From MGIIa-L3 sp038150305 (lineage in GTDB: Archaea; Thermoplasmatota; Poseidoniia; Poseidoniales; Poseidoniaceae): a stretch of DNA of 43,558 bases. This document shows, piece after piece, positions 23,039 through 31,773 of this stretch. The position numbers and the translations under genes are program-made. The stretch lies in assembly GCA_038150305.1 (NCBI GenBank), contig JAYOTG010000017.1, positions 1 through 43,558 on the forward strand. The letters are read 5' to 3'. The notes beneath the pieces were generated by a model. That model was not told the DNA's origin and did not search any database. It saw only the letters and a program-made list of their open reading frames with translations. The number at the start of each line of letters is the position of its first letter. Position 1 is the first letter of the stretch.

Positions 23039-24276
23039 TGCCCGAACGCCTGACCGTGGACGAGGCGCCCTACACCATCGGCATCCCGCCGTTTCGACCC
23101 GGTGAGAAGGCGGACTTCGGTGGAGGCTTCACCGAGCAGCCCGGCGACCTCAACCGTCCCGACGTGACCTGTTCGGCTCAGGACACGGCGACCCATGCGG
23201 TCGGCCTCATCCGCGTGCTCGACGACGCGCACGTCGCCAGCGGCGAGTGGGACCCCAACCTCGACGAGGACACCCTGCTGAAGGGCTTGGAACACATGAT
23301 GCGCCTGCGCATTTTCGACGACCGCATGATCAAGATGCAGCGCACCGGTTTGCTTTCCTTCTACATGCGCTCCTTCGGTGAGGAAGCCATCGCCATCGCC
23401 CAAACCATGGCCCTGGAGGAGCAGGACTGGCTCTTCCCCTCCTACCGCCAACCCGGTGCACAATTCGTTCGCGGCCGTGACATGGTGAGCATGATCTGCC
23501 ACTGCATCGGCAACACCGAGGACAACGTTCGCGGCCGTCAGATGCCCGTCCACTACACGTGGAAGGAAGGCCGCTTCATCTCCATCTCCTCCCCGGTGGG
23601 CACCCAATTCCCACAGGCGGTCGGTGTCGCGATGGCCTCCGCCTACCGCGGGCTCGACGAAGTCTGTATCTCCTGGCTTGGGGACGGCACCTCAGCCCAA
23701 GGCGACTTCCACTACGCGGTCAACTTCGCCTCGACCTTCAAGCCCCCCGTCATCCTCAACGTGGTCAACAACCAGTGGGCCATTTCCACCCACGCCAACC
23801 TCGCGACCGGTGGACGCACCTTCGCCGAGCGCGGTTTGGCCTACGACATCCCCTCCTTCCGCGTGGACGGCAACGACTTCCTCGCGCTTTACGCGGTCAC
23901 CAAGTGGGCGCGTGACCGAGCCTCCGCCGGCCTCGGACCGACCTTCATCGAGGTGTACACCTACCGCGCCGGCGCCCACTCGTCCTCGGACGATCCCAGC
24001 GCCTACCGGCCTCAAGACGAATTCGAGTGCTGGCCCGGTGGCGACCCCATCGAGCGCCTGAAGGGCCACCTCATCGGTCGCGGCCTCTGGGACGAGGACA
24101 AGCACACCGAACTGACCGAGCGCATCGACGCCGAAGTGATGGCCGCCTACAAGGAAGCCTGCACCTTCGGCGACCTGGCCAACGGCCCCTACCCTCCCGC
24201 CTCGACGATCTTCACCGAGGTCTACGAAGAGGTCCCATGGCACGTGCAAGAGCAGCGTGAGGAGCTCGGGAAGTGA
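23038..24276 (+). CDS. Branched-chain-type 2-oxoacid dehydrogenase E1, alpha subunit
   Basis: 412 residues. The thiamine-diphosphate motif runs from GDG (215-217) to NN (244-245). The segment GRQMPVHYTWKEGRFISISS, followed by a PVGTQFPQAVG stretch, matches the branched-chain 2-oxoacid dehydrogenase type (mammalian BCKDHA) better than pyruvate dehydrogenase PdhA. E1 decarboxylates the 2-oxoacid and passes the acyl group to the E2 lipoyl arm, working as an alpha2-beta2 tetramer with the next gene product. The N-terminus of about 80 residues is longer than in PdhA and includes a FRPGEKADFGG stretch. Start ATG overlaps the lipA stop by one base, pointing to translational coupling. In Thermoplasma, similar complexes oxidise branched-chain 2-oxoacids and some pyruvate; the substrate here is inferred. 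Confidence 0.92.
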   Translation: MPERLTVDEAPYTIGIPPFRPGEKADFGGGFTEQPGDLNRPDVTCSAQDTATHAVGLIRVLDDAHVASGEWDPNLDEDTLLKGLEHMMRLRIFDDRMIKMQRTGLLSFYMRSFGEEAIAIAQTMALEEQDWLFPSYRQPGAQFVRGRDMVSMICHCIGNTEDNVRGRQMPVHYTWKEGRFISISSPVGTQFPQAVGVAMASAYRGLDEVCISWLGDGTSAQGDFHYAVNFASTFKPPVILNVVNNQWAISTHANLATGGRTFAERGLAYDIPSFRVDGNDFLALYAVTKWARDRASAGLGPTFIEVYTYRAGAHSSSDDPSAYRPQDEFECWPGGDPIERLKGHLIGRGLWDEDKHTELTERIDAEVMAAYKEACTFGDLANGPYPPASTIFTEVYEEVPWHVQEQREELGK

Positions 24277-24285
24277 GGTGGTATC

Positions 24286-25296
24286 ATGGCGAAAATGAAC
24301 ATGATCGCAGCCCTCAACTCGGCGCTGGACCTGCAACTTCAGCGCGACCCCAACGTTGTCATCTTCGGTGAAGACGTCGGCTATTTCGGTGGCGTGTTCC
24401 GCGTCACTGCTGGCCTTCAGGAAGCCCATGGCGCCCACCGCGTCTTCGATTCGCCCCTCGCCGAAGGCGGCATCGCCGCCGTGGCCTTTGGCATGGGCAT
24501 CAACGGGCTGCGGCCCGTGATGGAGATCCAGTTCGCCGACTACATCTTCCCCGCCTACGACCAGATCGTCAACGAGATGGCCAAGCTCCGCCACCGCTCC
24601 GGCGGCGAATTCTGGACGCCCGTGACCATCCGCACCCCTGCCGGCGGCGGCATCCGAGGCGGCCACCACCACTCCCAGTCGCCCGAAGCGCAGTTCACGC
24701 ACACCCCCGGGCTGAAGGTCGTCTACTGCTCGACGCCCTACAACGCAAAGGGGCTGCTCACCTCGGCCATCGAATGCAACGATCCGGTCGTCTTCTTCGA
24801 GCCCAAGCGGTGCTACCGTGGCCCGTTCTATGGCGATCCGCACAAGGTCCCCACATGGAACAGCCACCCCGACGGCGAGGTGCCGGAGGAATACTACAGC
24901 ATCCCGCTCGAGCAAGCGCGCATCGCCAAGGAAGGCGGCGCCTGCACCGTCATCGCCTGGGGCACCATGGTGCACGTCGCCGAGGAAGCCATCCGTCAGT
25001 CCGGCGTTGACGCCGAACTCATCGACCTGCAGACGCTGGTTCCATGGGACCGCGACACCGTCGTGGAGTCGGTCCGCAAGACCGGACGCTGCGTCATCGT
25101 CCACGAGGCACCGAAGACCAGCGGATTCGGCGCCGAAATGTCCGCGTCCATTCAGGAGCGCTGCTTCTGGCACCTTGAGGCGCCGATCGAGCGCGTCACC
25201 GGATGGGACACGCCCTTCCCCCACACCACGGAGTGGGACTACCTTCCCAGCCCCGGCCGGATCGCCGAGGCCATCGCACGCACACAGGAGGCATGA
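24286..25296 (+). CDS. Branched-chain-type 2-oxoacid dehydrogenase E1, beta subunit
   Basis: 336 residues from an ATG with GAGGTGG six to ten bases upstream. Hallmarks are FGEDVGYFGGVFRVTAGL, the EIQFADYIFPAYDQIVNE stretch, and HHHSQSPEAQFTHTPGLKVV. FGEDV carries the Glu that activates the thiazolium. The pattern CxIVHEAPKTSGFGAEM and the ending DTPFPHTTEWDYLP again match BCKDHB rather than PdhB. It contributes the second half of the E1 active site and the binding surface for the E2 peripheral subunit-binding domain. It lies 9 bp after the alpha subunit and 3 bp before E2, so the whole set is one operon. Confidence 0.94.
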   Translation: MAKMNMIAALNSALDLQLQRDPNVVIFGEDVGYFGGVFRVTAGLQEAHGAHRVFDSPLAEGGIAAVAFGMGINGLRPVMEIQFADYIFPAYDQIVNEMAKLRHRSGGEFWTPVTIRTPAGGGIRGGHHHSQSPEAQFTHTPGLKVVYCSTPYNAKGLLTSAIECNDPVVFFEPKRCYRGPFYGDPHKVPTWNSHPDGEVPEEYYSIPLEQARIAKEGGACTVIAWGTMVHVAEEAIRQSGVDAELIDLQTLVPWDRDTVVESVRKTGRCVIVHEAPKTSGFGAEMSASIQERCFWHLEAPIERVTGWDTPFPHTTEWDYLPSPGRIAEAIARTQEA

Positions 25297-25299
25297 CAC

Positions 25300-26547
25300 A
25301 TGGGCATCTACGCATTCAAGCTACCCGACATTGGAGAAGGCGTCGTCGAAGGCGAAGTCGTCGAATGGATGGTCGCCGTGGGCGACACCGTCGCGGAAGA
25401 CCAGCCCATCCTCTCGGTGATGACCGACAAGGCCACCGTGGAAATTCCCTCGCCGGTCAACGGCGTCGTCGTCAAGCGCGAAGGCGACGTCGGTGACATC
25501 CTGCCCGTCGGTGCGGTCTGCATCGAGTTCGAAGTGGACGGCGAAGGCAACGCCTCCGCCTCCGAAGCAGCGGCGCCTGCGCCCGAGCCCGAGGCGGCTT
25601 CCGCGCCTGCACCCGCACCTGAGCCTGCGCCTGCACCCGCGGCCGCTCCTCCCGCTCCGGTCACGCCCCGCGTGCCCGGTCTGCGACCGCTCGCCAGCCC
25701 CGCCGTGCGCATGAGCGCCCGTGAGGCCGGCGTCGACCTGACCACCGTGGCCGGCAGCGGCCCGGCCGGTCGCATCACCCGTGCTGACCTCGAGGCCCAC
25801 GTCGCCGGAGGCGGCGCCGTGGCCAGCGCGGGTCCTGCCCGCACGCGCCGCACCGGAACCACCGAGATCAAGGTCGCCGGACTCCGCCGACGCATCGCCG
25901 ACGGCATGACCGCGTCCTACTCGACCATCCCTCACTTCTCCTACTTCGAAGAGGTCGACGTGACCGAACTCGAGGCCCTGCGCCAGCACCTCAACGCCAA
26001 CCGCGAGGACGGCCAGCCCAAGCTGACCTACCTGCCCTTCATCATGCTCGGCCTGGCCAAGGCCCTCGGCGAGCACCCGATCTGCAACGCCCACTACGAG
26101 GACGACCGCCTCACCGTGGTCCGCCACGAAGCCGTGCACCTCGGCATCGCCACCCAGACCGAGCGTGGCCTGTACGTTCCTGTGGTCCAGCACGTCGAGG
26201 CCCTCGACATCTGGGACGCCGCCCGTCAGATGAGCGACGTCGTGACCGCGACCCGCGACGGCAAGGCCACCAGCGCTCAGCTGTCCGGCTCCACCTTCAC
26301 CATCACCAGCCTCGGTGCGATGGGCGGGCTTGGCGCCACGCCAATCATCAACAAGCCCGAAGTCGGCATCCTCGGCGTCCACAAGGCCATCGACCGTGCG
26401 GTCGTCAAAAACGGCCAAGTCGTCGTTCGCCGCATGATGAACTTCTCCTCGTCCTTCGACCACCGCGTGGTCGACGGATGGGACGGCGCGATGCTCGTGC
26501 AGCGCCTCAAGACGCTGCTGGAGCACCCGGCGACGATCTTCATGTGA
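25300..26547 (+). CDS. 2-oxoacid dehydrogenase E2, lipoamide acyltransferase
   Basis: 415 residues in three domains. The lipoyl domain (1-80) carries K44 in MTDKATVEIPSP, the residue lipoylated by LipB and LipA. An Ala/Pro/Glu-rich flexible linker (about 88-128) follows. The peripheral subunit-binding domain (about 130-168) has LASPAVRMSAREAGVDL and GSGPAGRITRADLEAH. The catalytic acyltransferase domain (about 185-415) ends with FDHRVVDGWDGAM, containing catalytic H388 and D392. The usual sequence is DHRVVDG followed by an aliphatic pair; here it is WDGAM. Only one lipoyl domain is present, as in branched-chain E2. The start has AGGAGG upstream. It forms the core of the complex and transfers acyl groups to CoA. 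Confidence 0.95.
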   Translation: MGIYAFKLPDIGEGVVEGEVVEWMVAVGDTVAEDQPILSVMTDKATVEIPSPVNGVVVKREGDVGDILPVGAVCIEFEVDGEGNASASEAAAPAPEPEAASAPAPAPEPAPAPAAAPPAPVTPRVPGLRPLASPAVRMSAREAGVDLTTVAGSGPAGRITRADLEAHVAGGGAVASAGPARTRRTGTTEIKVAGLRRRIADGMTASYSTIPHFSYFEEVDVTELEALRQHLNANREDGQPKLTYLPFIMLGLAKALGEHPICNAHYEDDRLTVVRHEAVHLGIATQTERGLYVPVVQHVEALDIWDAARQMSDVVTATRDGKATSAQLSGSTFTITSLGAMGGLGATPIINKPEVGILGVHKAIDRAVVKNGQVVVRRMMNFSSSFDHRVVDGWDGAMLVQRLKTLLEHPATIFM

Positions 26548-26557
26548 GGTGGATGAG

Positions 26558-27988
26558 ATGAAGCAACGTTCCTGTCAAGTCCTCGTTATTGGCGCTGGCC
26601 CAGGTGGCTACGTCGCCGCCATCCGTGCCGGTCAACTCGGCCTCGACACCGTCATCGTCGAAGGCGAGCGGTCCGGTGGCACCTGCCTCATCCGCGGCTG
26701 CATCCCCTCCAAGGCGATGATCAACGTCGCCCAGACCGTCGACAAGTTGGCGAAGTTCGCCAAGGAAGGCGGCCACCAAGGCATCAGCCTCCCCTCACCC
26801 GCCGAAGTCAGCATGGCCGGCGTGGTCGAGTGGAAAGACGGCATCGTCGACCGCCTCAACAAGGGCGTCGAAACCCTGCTCGGCAAGGCCGGTGTCGAGA
26901 TCGTCCACGGCTGGGCCGAGTTCCAGGACGCCAAGACCGTCCGAGTCGGTGAAAGCGATGACGCGACGACCATCACCGCAGAACACGTCATCCTCGCCAC
27001 GGGCAGCGTGCCCATCGAGTTGCCCTTCATGCCCTTCAGCGACCACGTGATTTCCTCCCGTGGCGCCCTTGACCTTGCGGAGATCCCCAAGCACCTGGTC
27101 GTCGTTGGTGGCGGCTACATCGGGCTCGAACTCGGCATCACCTACCGCATGCTCGGCAGTGAGGTCACCGTCGTCGAAGCGATGGACAGCGTCTTGCCCA
27201 TCTTCGACAAGGAACTGCGCCGCCCGCTCGAACTGACGCTCAAGAAGCTGAAGATCAACGTCATCACCGGCGTGTTCGCCAAGGGCGTCGAAGAAGGCAA
27301 GGACGGCATCAGCCTGCTCTATAGCCCAAAGGACGCCAAGGAAGGCGCCGAGCCAGAGCGCTTGGCCTGCGACAAGGTCCTCGTGACCGTCGGCCGCAAG
27401 CCGAACAGCGCCGCCCTCGGGCCGACCGGCGTCGCGCTCGACGACCGCGGCTTCGTGCGCGTCGACAAGGGCTGCCGCACCAACATGCGCGGCGTCTACG
27501 CCATCGGCGACGTCGCCGACATGGGCGAAATGTTGGCCCACACCGCGTCCTTCCAAGGTGAGATGGTCGCCGAGATCATCGCCGGCAAGGACCGCATCTA
27601 CGACCCCGTGGGCGTGCCTGCCATCGTCTTCACCGAGCCGGAGATCGTCAGCGTCGGCTTGTCTCCAGATGAAGCCGAGGCCGCCGGCCACCCGGTCATC
27701 ACCGGCAAGTTCCCGCTGGCCGCCAACGGCCGCTCCCTGACCATGGAAGCGGAAAAGACGGGCGGTTTCATCCGCGTCGTGGCCCGGGAAGACGACCACC
27801 GCGTGCTCGGCATCCAAGGCGTCGGCACCCACATCTCCGAGCTCGTCGGCGAATGGACGCTCGCTTTGGAGATGGGCGCGGTCCTCGAAGACCTCGCGGG
27901 CACCATCCACGCCCACCCGACGATGACCGAGATGACGCATGAAGCCGTGTTGGCCTCGCTGGGTCACGCCATCCACATCACCAACTGA
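26558..27988 (+). CDS. lpdA: Dihydrolipoyl dehydrogenase (E3)
   Basis: 476 residues from the ATG at 26558, chosen because GAGGTG lies six bases upstream; an ATG at 26549 would leave no spacing. The FAD-binding motif is GAGPGGYVAA (12-21) and the redox disulfide is C43-LIRG-C48. The NAD motif is VVGGGYIGLELG. The C-terminal HAHPTMTE carries the active-site His and Glu. E3 reoxidises the dihydrolipoyl arm with FAD and NAD+. It starts 10 bp after the E2 stop and is the last gene of the lipA-E1-E2-E3 operon. It could also serve a glycine cleavage system elsewhere in the genome. Length and motifs are typical. Confidence 0.96.
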   Translation: MKQRSCQVLVIGAGPGGYVAAIRAGQLGLDTVIVEGERSGGTCLIRGCIPSKAMINVAQTVDKLAKFAKEGGHQGISLPSPAEVSMAGVVEWKDGIVDRLNKGVETLLGKAGVEIVHGWAEFQDAKTVRVGESDDATTITAEHVILATGSVPIELPFMPFSDHVISSRGALDLAEIPKHLVVVGGGYIGLELGITYRMLGSEVTVVEAMDSVLPIFDKELRRPLELTLKKLKINVITGVFAKGVEEGKDGISLLYSPKDAKEGAEPERLACDKVLVTVGRKPNSAALGPTGVALDDRGFVRVDKGCRTNMRGVYAIGDVADMGEMLAHTASFQGEMVAEIIAGKDRIYDPVGVPAIVFTEPEIVSVGLSPDEAEAAGHPVITGKFPLAANGRSLTMEAEKTGGFIRVVAREDDHRVLGIQGVGTHISELVGEWTLALEMGAVLEDLAGTIHAHPTMTEMTHEAVLASLGHAIHITN

Positions 27989-28031
27989 GGGGCAGACACC
28001 TCTTCTTGAGGGAGGCCGCCTCCCTCGTGGC

Positions 28032-28274
28032 ATGGGCTTGGTCGAACGCGTCTTTGCTCCGCTTCCAGACCACGAAGGTCGGGGGACGCCCAGCCTCGCC
28101 GCACGCTGGTGGCTGTGGATCGTCCTCATCCCCACCGCCGTTTGGGCGTGGAGGGCCAGTGAAGGGGCCATCGTTCCAACCTTGGTGGTGACCACCTTGG
28201 CGGCCACCCTCGCGCTGCCCGTCGGATGGTGGGTGCTGTCGCTGGTGGCCAGCGCGGTGGAGAAGCGAACCTGA
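28032..28274 (+). CDS. Small two-span membrane protein
   Basis: An 80-residue protein from the ATG at 28032 (MGLVERVFAPLPDHEGRG). Two hydrophobic segments are visible: WWLWIVLIPTAVWAWRA (about 27-43) and TLVVTTLAATLALPVGWWV (about 51-69), followed by a short polar tail ending EKRT. It follows the E3 gene by 43 bp on the same strand and ends 5 bp before the convergent PKD-domain gene. No family is recognised. The clean hydrophobic pattern and position make it likely to be a real gene, but its function is unknown. Confidence 0.5.
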   Translation: MGLVERVFAPLPDHEGRGTPSLAARWWLWIVLIPTAVWAWRASEGAIVPTLVVTTLAATLALPVGWWVLSLVASAVEKRT

Positions 28275-28279
28275 AGCGC

Positions 28280-29104
28280 TCAAGCGAGCATGGTCCACGA
28301 CGTGTTGGGCTTGTGCCAATCGCGGAGTTGATCGGTTTCCAAACGCAGACGAAGCAGTTGTCCGTCTTCGAGGTCCACCTCACCGAGTTCGAAGGCGATG
28401 ACGAGCTCGTTCTCGCGGAAGGTCGCGTCGTGCAGTTCCTCCTGTGCGATGACGTCGCCGCCCTCAACGCGCTCAAGCAGCACGCGGACGTGGCACTCTT
28501 GGAGGGGATTCCTCAGACTGCACGATTCGCTGCTGCCGTCATGCTCGACACGCACCTCGCCGGACACGACCACGGGTGCCTCGATGAGTTGCAGGTCGAT
28601 GAGCGTGGATTTCCCGGTCGGTGCGCAGGTGCACTCCATGTTGTCGGATTCGACCTCGCCCTGCAGGTCCACGCGAACGGTAATCGCAGCGTCTTGGACG
28701 CCTCCGTCGCCAACCGTGGTCAGCCGGACCGTGTGCACACCGGCCTGTTCGAAGGCGTGGCTGACCTCGTTGCCGCTCGCCGTGAAGCCGTCGCCGAAGT
28801 CCCACGTAGCCAGCGCATCGCCCTCAACGCCGACGGCTCGGAAGGTGAAGTTGTGCAGCAACCAGGTGACTTCGGGACGCTCTTCGTTGTCACCGTCGTC
28901 GACCTCGACCATCACGTACCGGTTGACGCCCTCCGTTTCCGACGCCTCAATGCCCAAGGCAACGTCGGATGTGCGCGCGTTGCTGACGCCCGCTTGAAGC
29001 AGCGCGCCGCTGCCGAGCCCCACGCAGAGCACGGCCAACAGCAGGGCGACGGTGATGCGAGGTCCAAGCGATCCGCTCGACAACATGGCCCAAATCAGGC
29101 TCAT
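28280..29104 (-). CDS. Exported PKD-domain protein
   Basis: 274 residues. A hydrophobic N-terminal segment (ITVALLLAVLCVGLGSGALL, about 17-36) is a signal peptide or anchor. A PKD-like domain (about 75-145) contains ATWDFGDGFTASGNEVSH and AFEQAGVHTVRLTT, the classical WDFGDG and H-x-F-x-x-x-G-x-Y/H-x-V pattern. The second half has two Cys pairs (MECTCAPTG; SSESCSLRNPLQECHV), probably disulfide-bonded, in a beta-rich region of unknown family. PKD domains mediate protein-protein or carbohydrate contacts on archaeal surfaces. It is a stand-alone gene, convergent with the membrane protein at 28032. Role unknown. Confidence 0.75.
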   Translation of the reverse strand: MSLIWAMLSSGSLGPRITVALLLAVLCVGLGSGALLQAGVSNARTSDVALGIEASETEGVNRYVMVEVDDGDNEERPEVTWLLHNFTFRAVGVEGDALATWDFGDGFTASGNEVSHAFEQAGVHTVRLTTVGDGGVQDAAITVRVDLQGEVESDNMECTCAPTGKSTLIDLQLIEAPVVVSGEVRVEHDGSSESCSLRNPLQECHVRVLLERVEGGDVIAQEELHDATFRENELVIAFELGEVDLEDGQLLRLRLETDQLRDWHKPNTSWTMLA

Positions 29105-29149
29105 GAGTTCATGAAGCGTTGTTCAAACGTGGTGGTGAACATCTCGGTC

Positions 29150-29314
29150 ATGGCCCGCCTCTGCGACCGTTGCAAAAGCCCCATTTCAGGCTCCAGTTGC
29201 CACAGCTGCGGTTCACGCCAACGCAGCGTCACCTGCATGTCGTGCGGACGTAGGGTCGGTGGGAATGCCGTCCGCGAGGGAAGCCGAAGGGTGCGATGCC
29301 GACGCTGTCGCTGA
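29150..29314 (+). CDS. 54-residue zinc-ribbon protein
   Basis: Starts at ATG 29150 (MARLCDRCKSPISGSS); the frame runs further upstream, but the Cys pattern begins only here and GGTGGTGAAC lies about 12 bases before it. Four CxxC knuckles are present: CDRC, CHSC, CMSC and CRRC. They could bind two zinc ions, or one each in two half-ribbons. The last 20 residues are Arg-rich (REGSRRVRCRRCR), which suits nucleic-acid or ribosome binding. It ends 6 bp before the convergent nrdA end. Such tiny zinc proteins are common in archaea; the partner is unknown. Confidence 0.6.
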   Translation: MARLCDRCKSPISGSSCHSCGSRQRSVTCMSCGRRVGGNAVREGSRRVRCRRCR

Positions 29315-29320
29315 ATCGCT

Positions 29321-31714
29321 TCAGCTCCCGCACATCAGGCAGTCGTCCGGCGCGTCGAGGCTGCACGCGATGGCGTCCATGCTGTCGACGTCTTCGGCAC
29401 GCTGCTGGAGGCCGCTGACCGTCTGGTCTTCGGCCTTCTTCTGCTCAACCGTGAACTGGATGGCGTCCGCGGCAGCCTTGGTCCGGAGGTAGTACATCCC
29501 GGTCTTGAGGCCGAGGCGCCATCCGGCGAAGTGCATCGAGGTGACCTTCGCGGGGTTCGCGTCGACCATGTGGATGTTGAGCGATTGGCTCTGGTCGATG
29601 TAGGCGCCACGGTCGGCCGCGAGTTCGAGGACGCGCTTTTGCTTGATCTCCCACGTGGTCTTGTACTTCTCACGCAGGTGCTCGGGGATGGTCGGGATGG
29701 CCTGGATGGAACCCTTGTGACGCAGGATCTCGTCCTTCATGCCGACGCTCCAGAGGTCCAGAGCAATCAGGTCGCGCACGAGGTGCTTGTTGAGCACGAT
29801 GAACTCACCCGAGAGGGTGCGGCGCACGTAGAGGTTGGAGGTGAAGGGCTCGAAGCACTCGTTGTTGCCAAGGATCTGGCTGGTGGACGCGGTGGGCATC
29901 GGGGCCACCATGAGCGAGTTTCGCATGCCGTGCTGGACGATTTCGTCCTTGAGCTGGTCCCAGTCCCAGCGACCGCTGTGCTCGTTCATGCCCCAGAGGT
30001 CGAATTGCAACTTGCCCTCGCTGGCGGGGGAGCCAGCGAAACTCGAGTACGGGCCTTCGGCCTTGGCCGCGTCAAGCGAGGCGCAGCAGGCGGCGTAGTA
30101 GATGGTCTCGAAGATCTCCTTGTTGAGTTGGCGAGCGGCGTCGCTCTCGAAGGCGAGGTCGAGCATCGCAAAGGTGTCGGCAAGGCCCTGCACGCCGAGG
30201 CCGATGGGGCGGTGGCGCATGTTGGAGTTGTACGCTTCCTTGACCGGGTAGTAGTTCACGTCGATCACGCGGTTGAGGTTCCCGGTCGCGTGGTAGGTCA
30301 CGTCGTAGAGGAGGTTGTGATCGAACGCGCCCTTGTCCATGTCCACAAAGCGGGGCAGCGCAATGGAGGCAAGGTTGCACACGGCGACCTCGTCCTTGGC
30401 GGTGTATTCGATGATCTCGGTGCACAGGTTGGACGAGCGGATGGTACCTAGGTTCTGCTGGTTGGACTTCGCGTTGGCGGCGTCCTTGTAGAGCATGTAG
30501 GGCGTCCCGGTCTCGATCTGGGCTTCGACAATCTTGTCCCAGACGTGACGGGCAGGCATCGTCCTTCGGGCGAGGCCTTGGGCTTCGTAGGAGGCGTAGA
30601 GCTCCTCAAACTCAGCACCGTGCACGTCTTGCAGGCCTGGGCACTCGTTCGGGCAGAAGAAGGACCAGTCCGCGTCGGCCTCGACCCGCTTCATGAACAG
30701 GTCAGGCGTCCACATCGCGTAGAAGAGGTCGCGAGCACGCATCTCTTCCTTGCCGTGGTTCTTGCGCAGGTCGAGGAAGTCGAGCATGTCCGGGTGCCAC
30801 GGCTCGAGGTAGATGGCGATGGAACCCTTGCGCTTGCCGCCGCCCTGGTCGACGTAGCGGGCCGTGTCGTTGAACACGCGCAGCATAGGAACGATGCCGT
30901 TCGAGGAGCCGTTGGTCCCCTTGATGTAGGAACCCTTGGCGCGGATGTGGTGGATGGAGAGGCCAATGCCACCGGCCGACTTCGAGATCATCGCGCACTG
31001 CTTGAGCGTGTCATAGATGCCGTCCAGCGAGTCGTCCTGCATGGTGAGCAGGAAGCAGGAGGACATCTGCGGCATCGGGGTGCCGGAATTGAACAGCGTC
31101 GGCGTGGCGTGGGTGAAGTAGCCCTTCGACATCAGGTCGTACGTGCGAAGTGCACGGTCGATGTTCTCGTGGTGGATGCCCACGGCCACGCGCATCAGCA
31201 TGTGCTGAGGGCGCTCGGCCACTTCGCCGTCGAGGCGGAGCAGGTAGGAGCGCTCGAGCGTCTTGAACCCGAAGTAGTCGTAGTTGTGATCGCGGCTGTA
31301 GTCGATGTGCCCGTTGAGGCGCTCGGCGTTGGCCATGATGATGGCGTGGACCTCTTCGGAGATGAGCGGGGCGTGCTTGCCGGACTCCGGGTCAATGAAG
31401 GTCCGCAGGTCGTCGATGACCTCCGAGAAATCGTCCTTGGTGGAGCGGTGCAGGTCGTCGATGCAGATGCGTGCCGCCAAGCGGGAGTAATCCGGGTGGT
31501 GCGAGGCGAGCGCTGCGGCGGTCTCTGCAGCGAGTTGGTCGAGCTCGCTGGTCTTGACGCCGTCGTACAGGCCTTCGATGGTGGTCTTGGTGACCAGGTC
31601 AACGTCCACCCAGCGGGTGTCCAAACCTTCGGCCAGCGCCGCCAACTTTTCCTTGATCGCGTCGAAGCGAACGTCTTCCCGCTCGCCGTTTCTGTTGATG
31701 ACCTGCATTGCCAT
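29321..31714 (-). CDS. nrdA: Class I ribonucleotide reductase, large (alpha) subunit, eukaryote-like
   Basis: 797 residues starting MAMQVINRNGERED, with GGAGGG six bases upstream. An ATP-cone (about 3-90) is the allosteric activity site. Catalytic residues align with E. coli: C220 and C446 (redox pair), and N429, C431 and E433 in NLCTEI. The C-terminal shuttle pair is C792/C795 (CLMC). It reduces ribonucleoside diphosphates. The sequence is of the eukaryotic RRM1 kind, e.g. KSAGGIGLSIHHIRAKGSYI and KSNQQNLGTIRSSNLCTEI. It lies 59 bp downstream of nrdB in the order nrdB-nrdA. Class I enzymes need oxygen to form the radical, so an aerobic habitat is implied. Transfer from a eukaryote or bacterium is possible. 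Confidence 0.96.
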   Translation of the reverse strand: MAMQVINRNGEREDVRFDAIKEKLAALAEGLDTRWVDVDLVTKTTIEGLYDGVKTSELDQLAAETAAALASHHPDYSRLAARICIDDLHRSTKDDFSEVIDDLRTFIDPESGKHAPLISEEVHAIIMANAERLNGHIDYSRDHNYDYFGFKTLERSYLLRLDGEVAERPQHMLMRVAVGIHHENIDRALRTYDLMSKGYFTHATPTLFNSGTPMPQMSSCFLLTMQDDSLDGIYDTLKQCAMISKSAGGIGLSIHHIRAKGSYIKGTNGSSNGIVPMLRVFNDTARYVDQGGGKRKGSIAIYLEPWHPDMLDFLDLRKNHGKEEMRARDLFYAMWTPDLFMKRVEADADWSFFCPNECPGLQDVHGAEFEELYASYEAQGLARRTMPARHVWDKIVEAQIETGTPYMLYKDAANAKSNQQNLGTIRSSNLCTEIIEYTAKDEVAVCNLASIALPRFVDMDKGAFDHNLLYDVTYHATGNLNRVIDVNYYPVKEAYNSNMRHRPIGLGVQGLADTFAMLDLAFESDAARQLNKEIFETIYYAACCASLDAAKAEGPYSSFAGSPASEGKLQFDLWGMNEHSGRWDWDQLKDEIVQHGMRNSLMVAPMPTASTSQILGNNECFEPFTSNLYVRRTLSGEFIVLNKHLVRDLIALDLWSVGMKDEILRHKGSIQAIPTIPEHLREKYKTTWEIKQKRVLELAADRGAYIDQSQSLNIHMVDANPAKVTSMHFAGWRLGLKTGMYYLRTKAAADAIQFTVEQKKAEDQTVSGLQQRAEDVDSMDAIACSLDAPDDCLMCGS

Positions 31715-31773
31715 TTTTGACCCTCCATTGCGTTATCCAAGTGAGCAGCAAAAGTTCCATCGCCGAAGACGGC

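Noticed and set aside
28226..29149. Long plus-strand frame leading into the zinc-ribbon protein
   Set aside because: Upstream part is antisense to the PKD protein and has no structure-like pattern; only the part from 29150 is supported.
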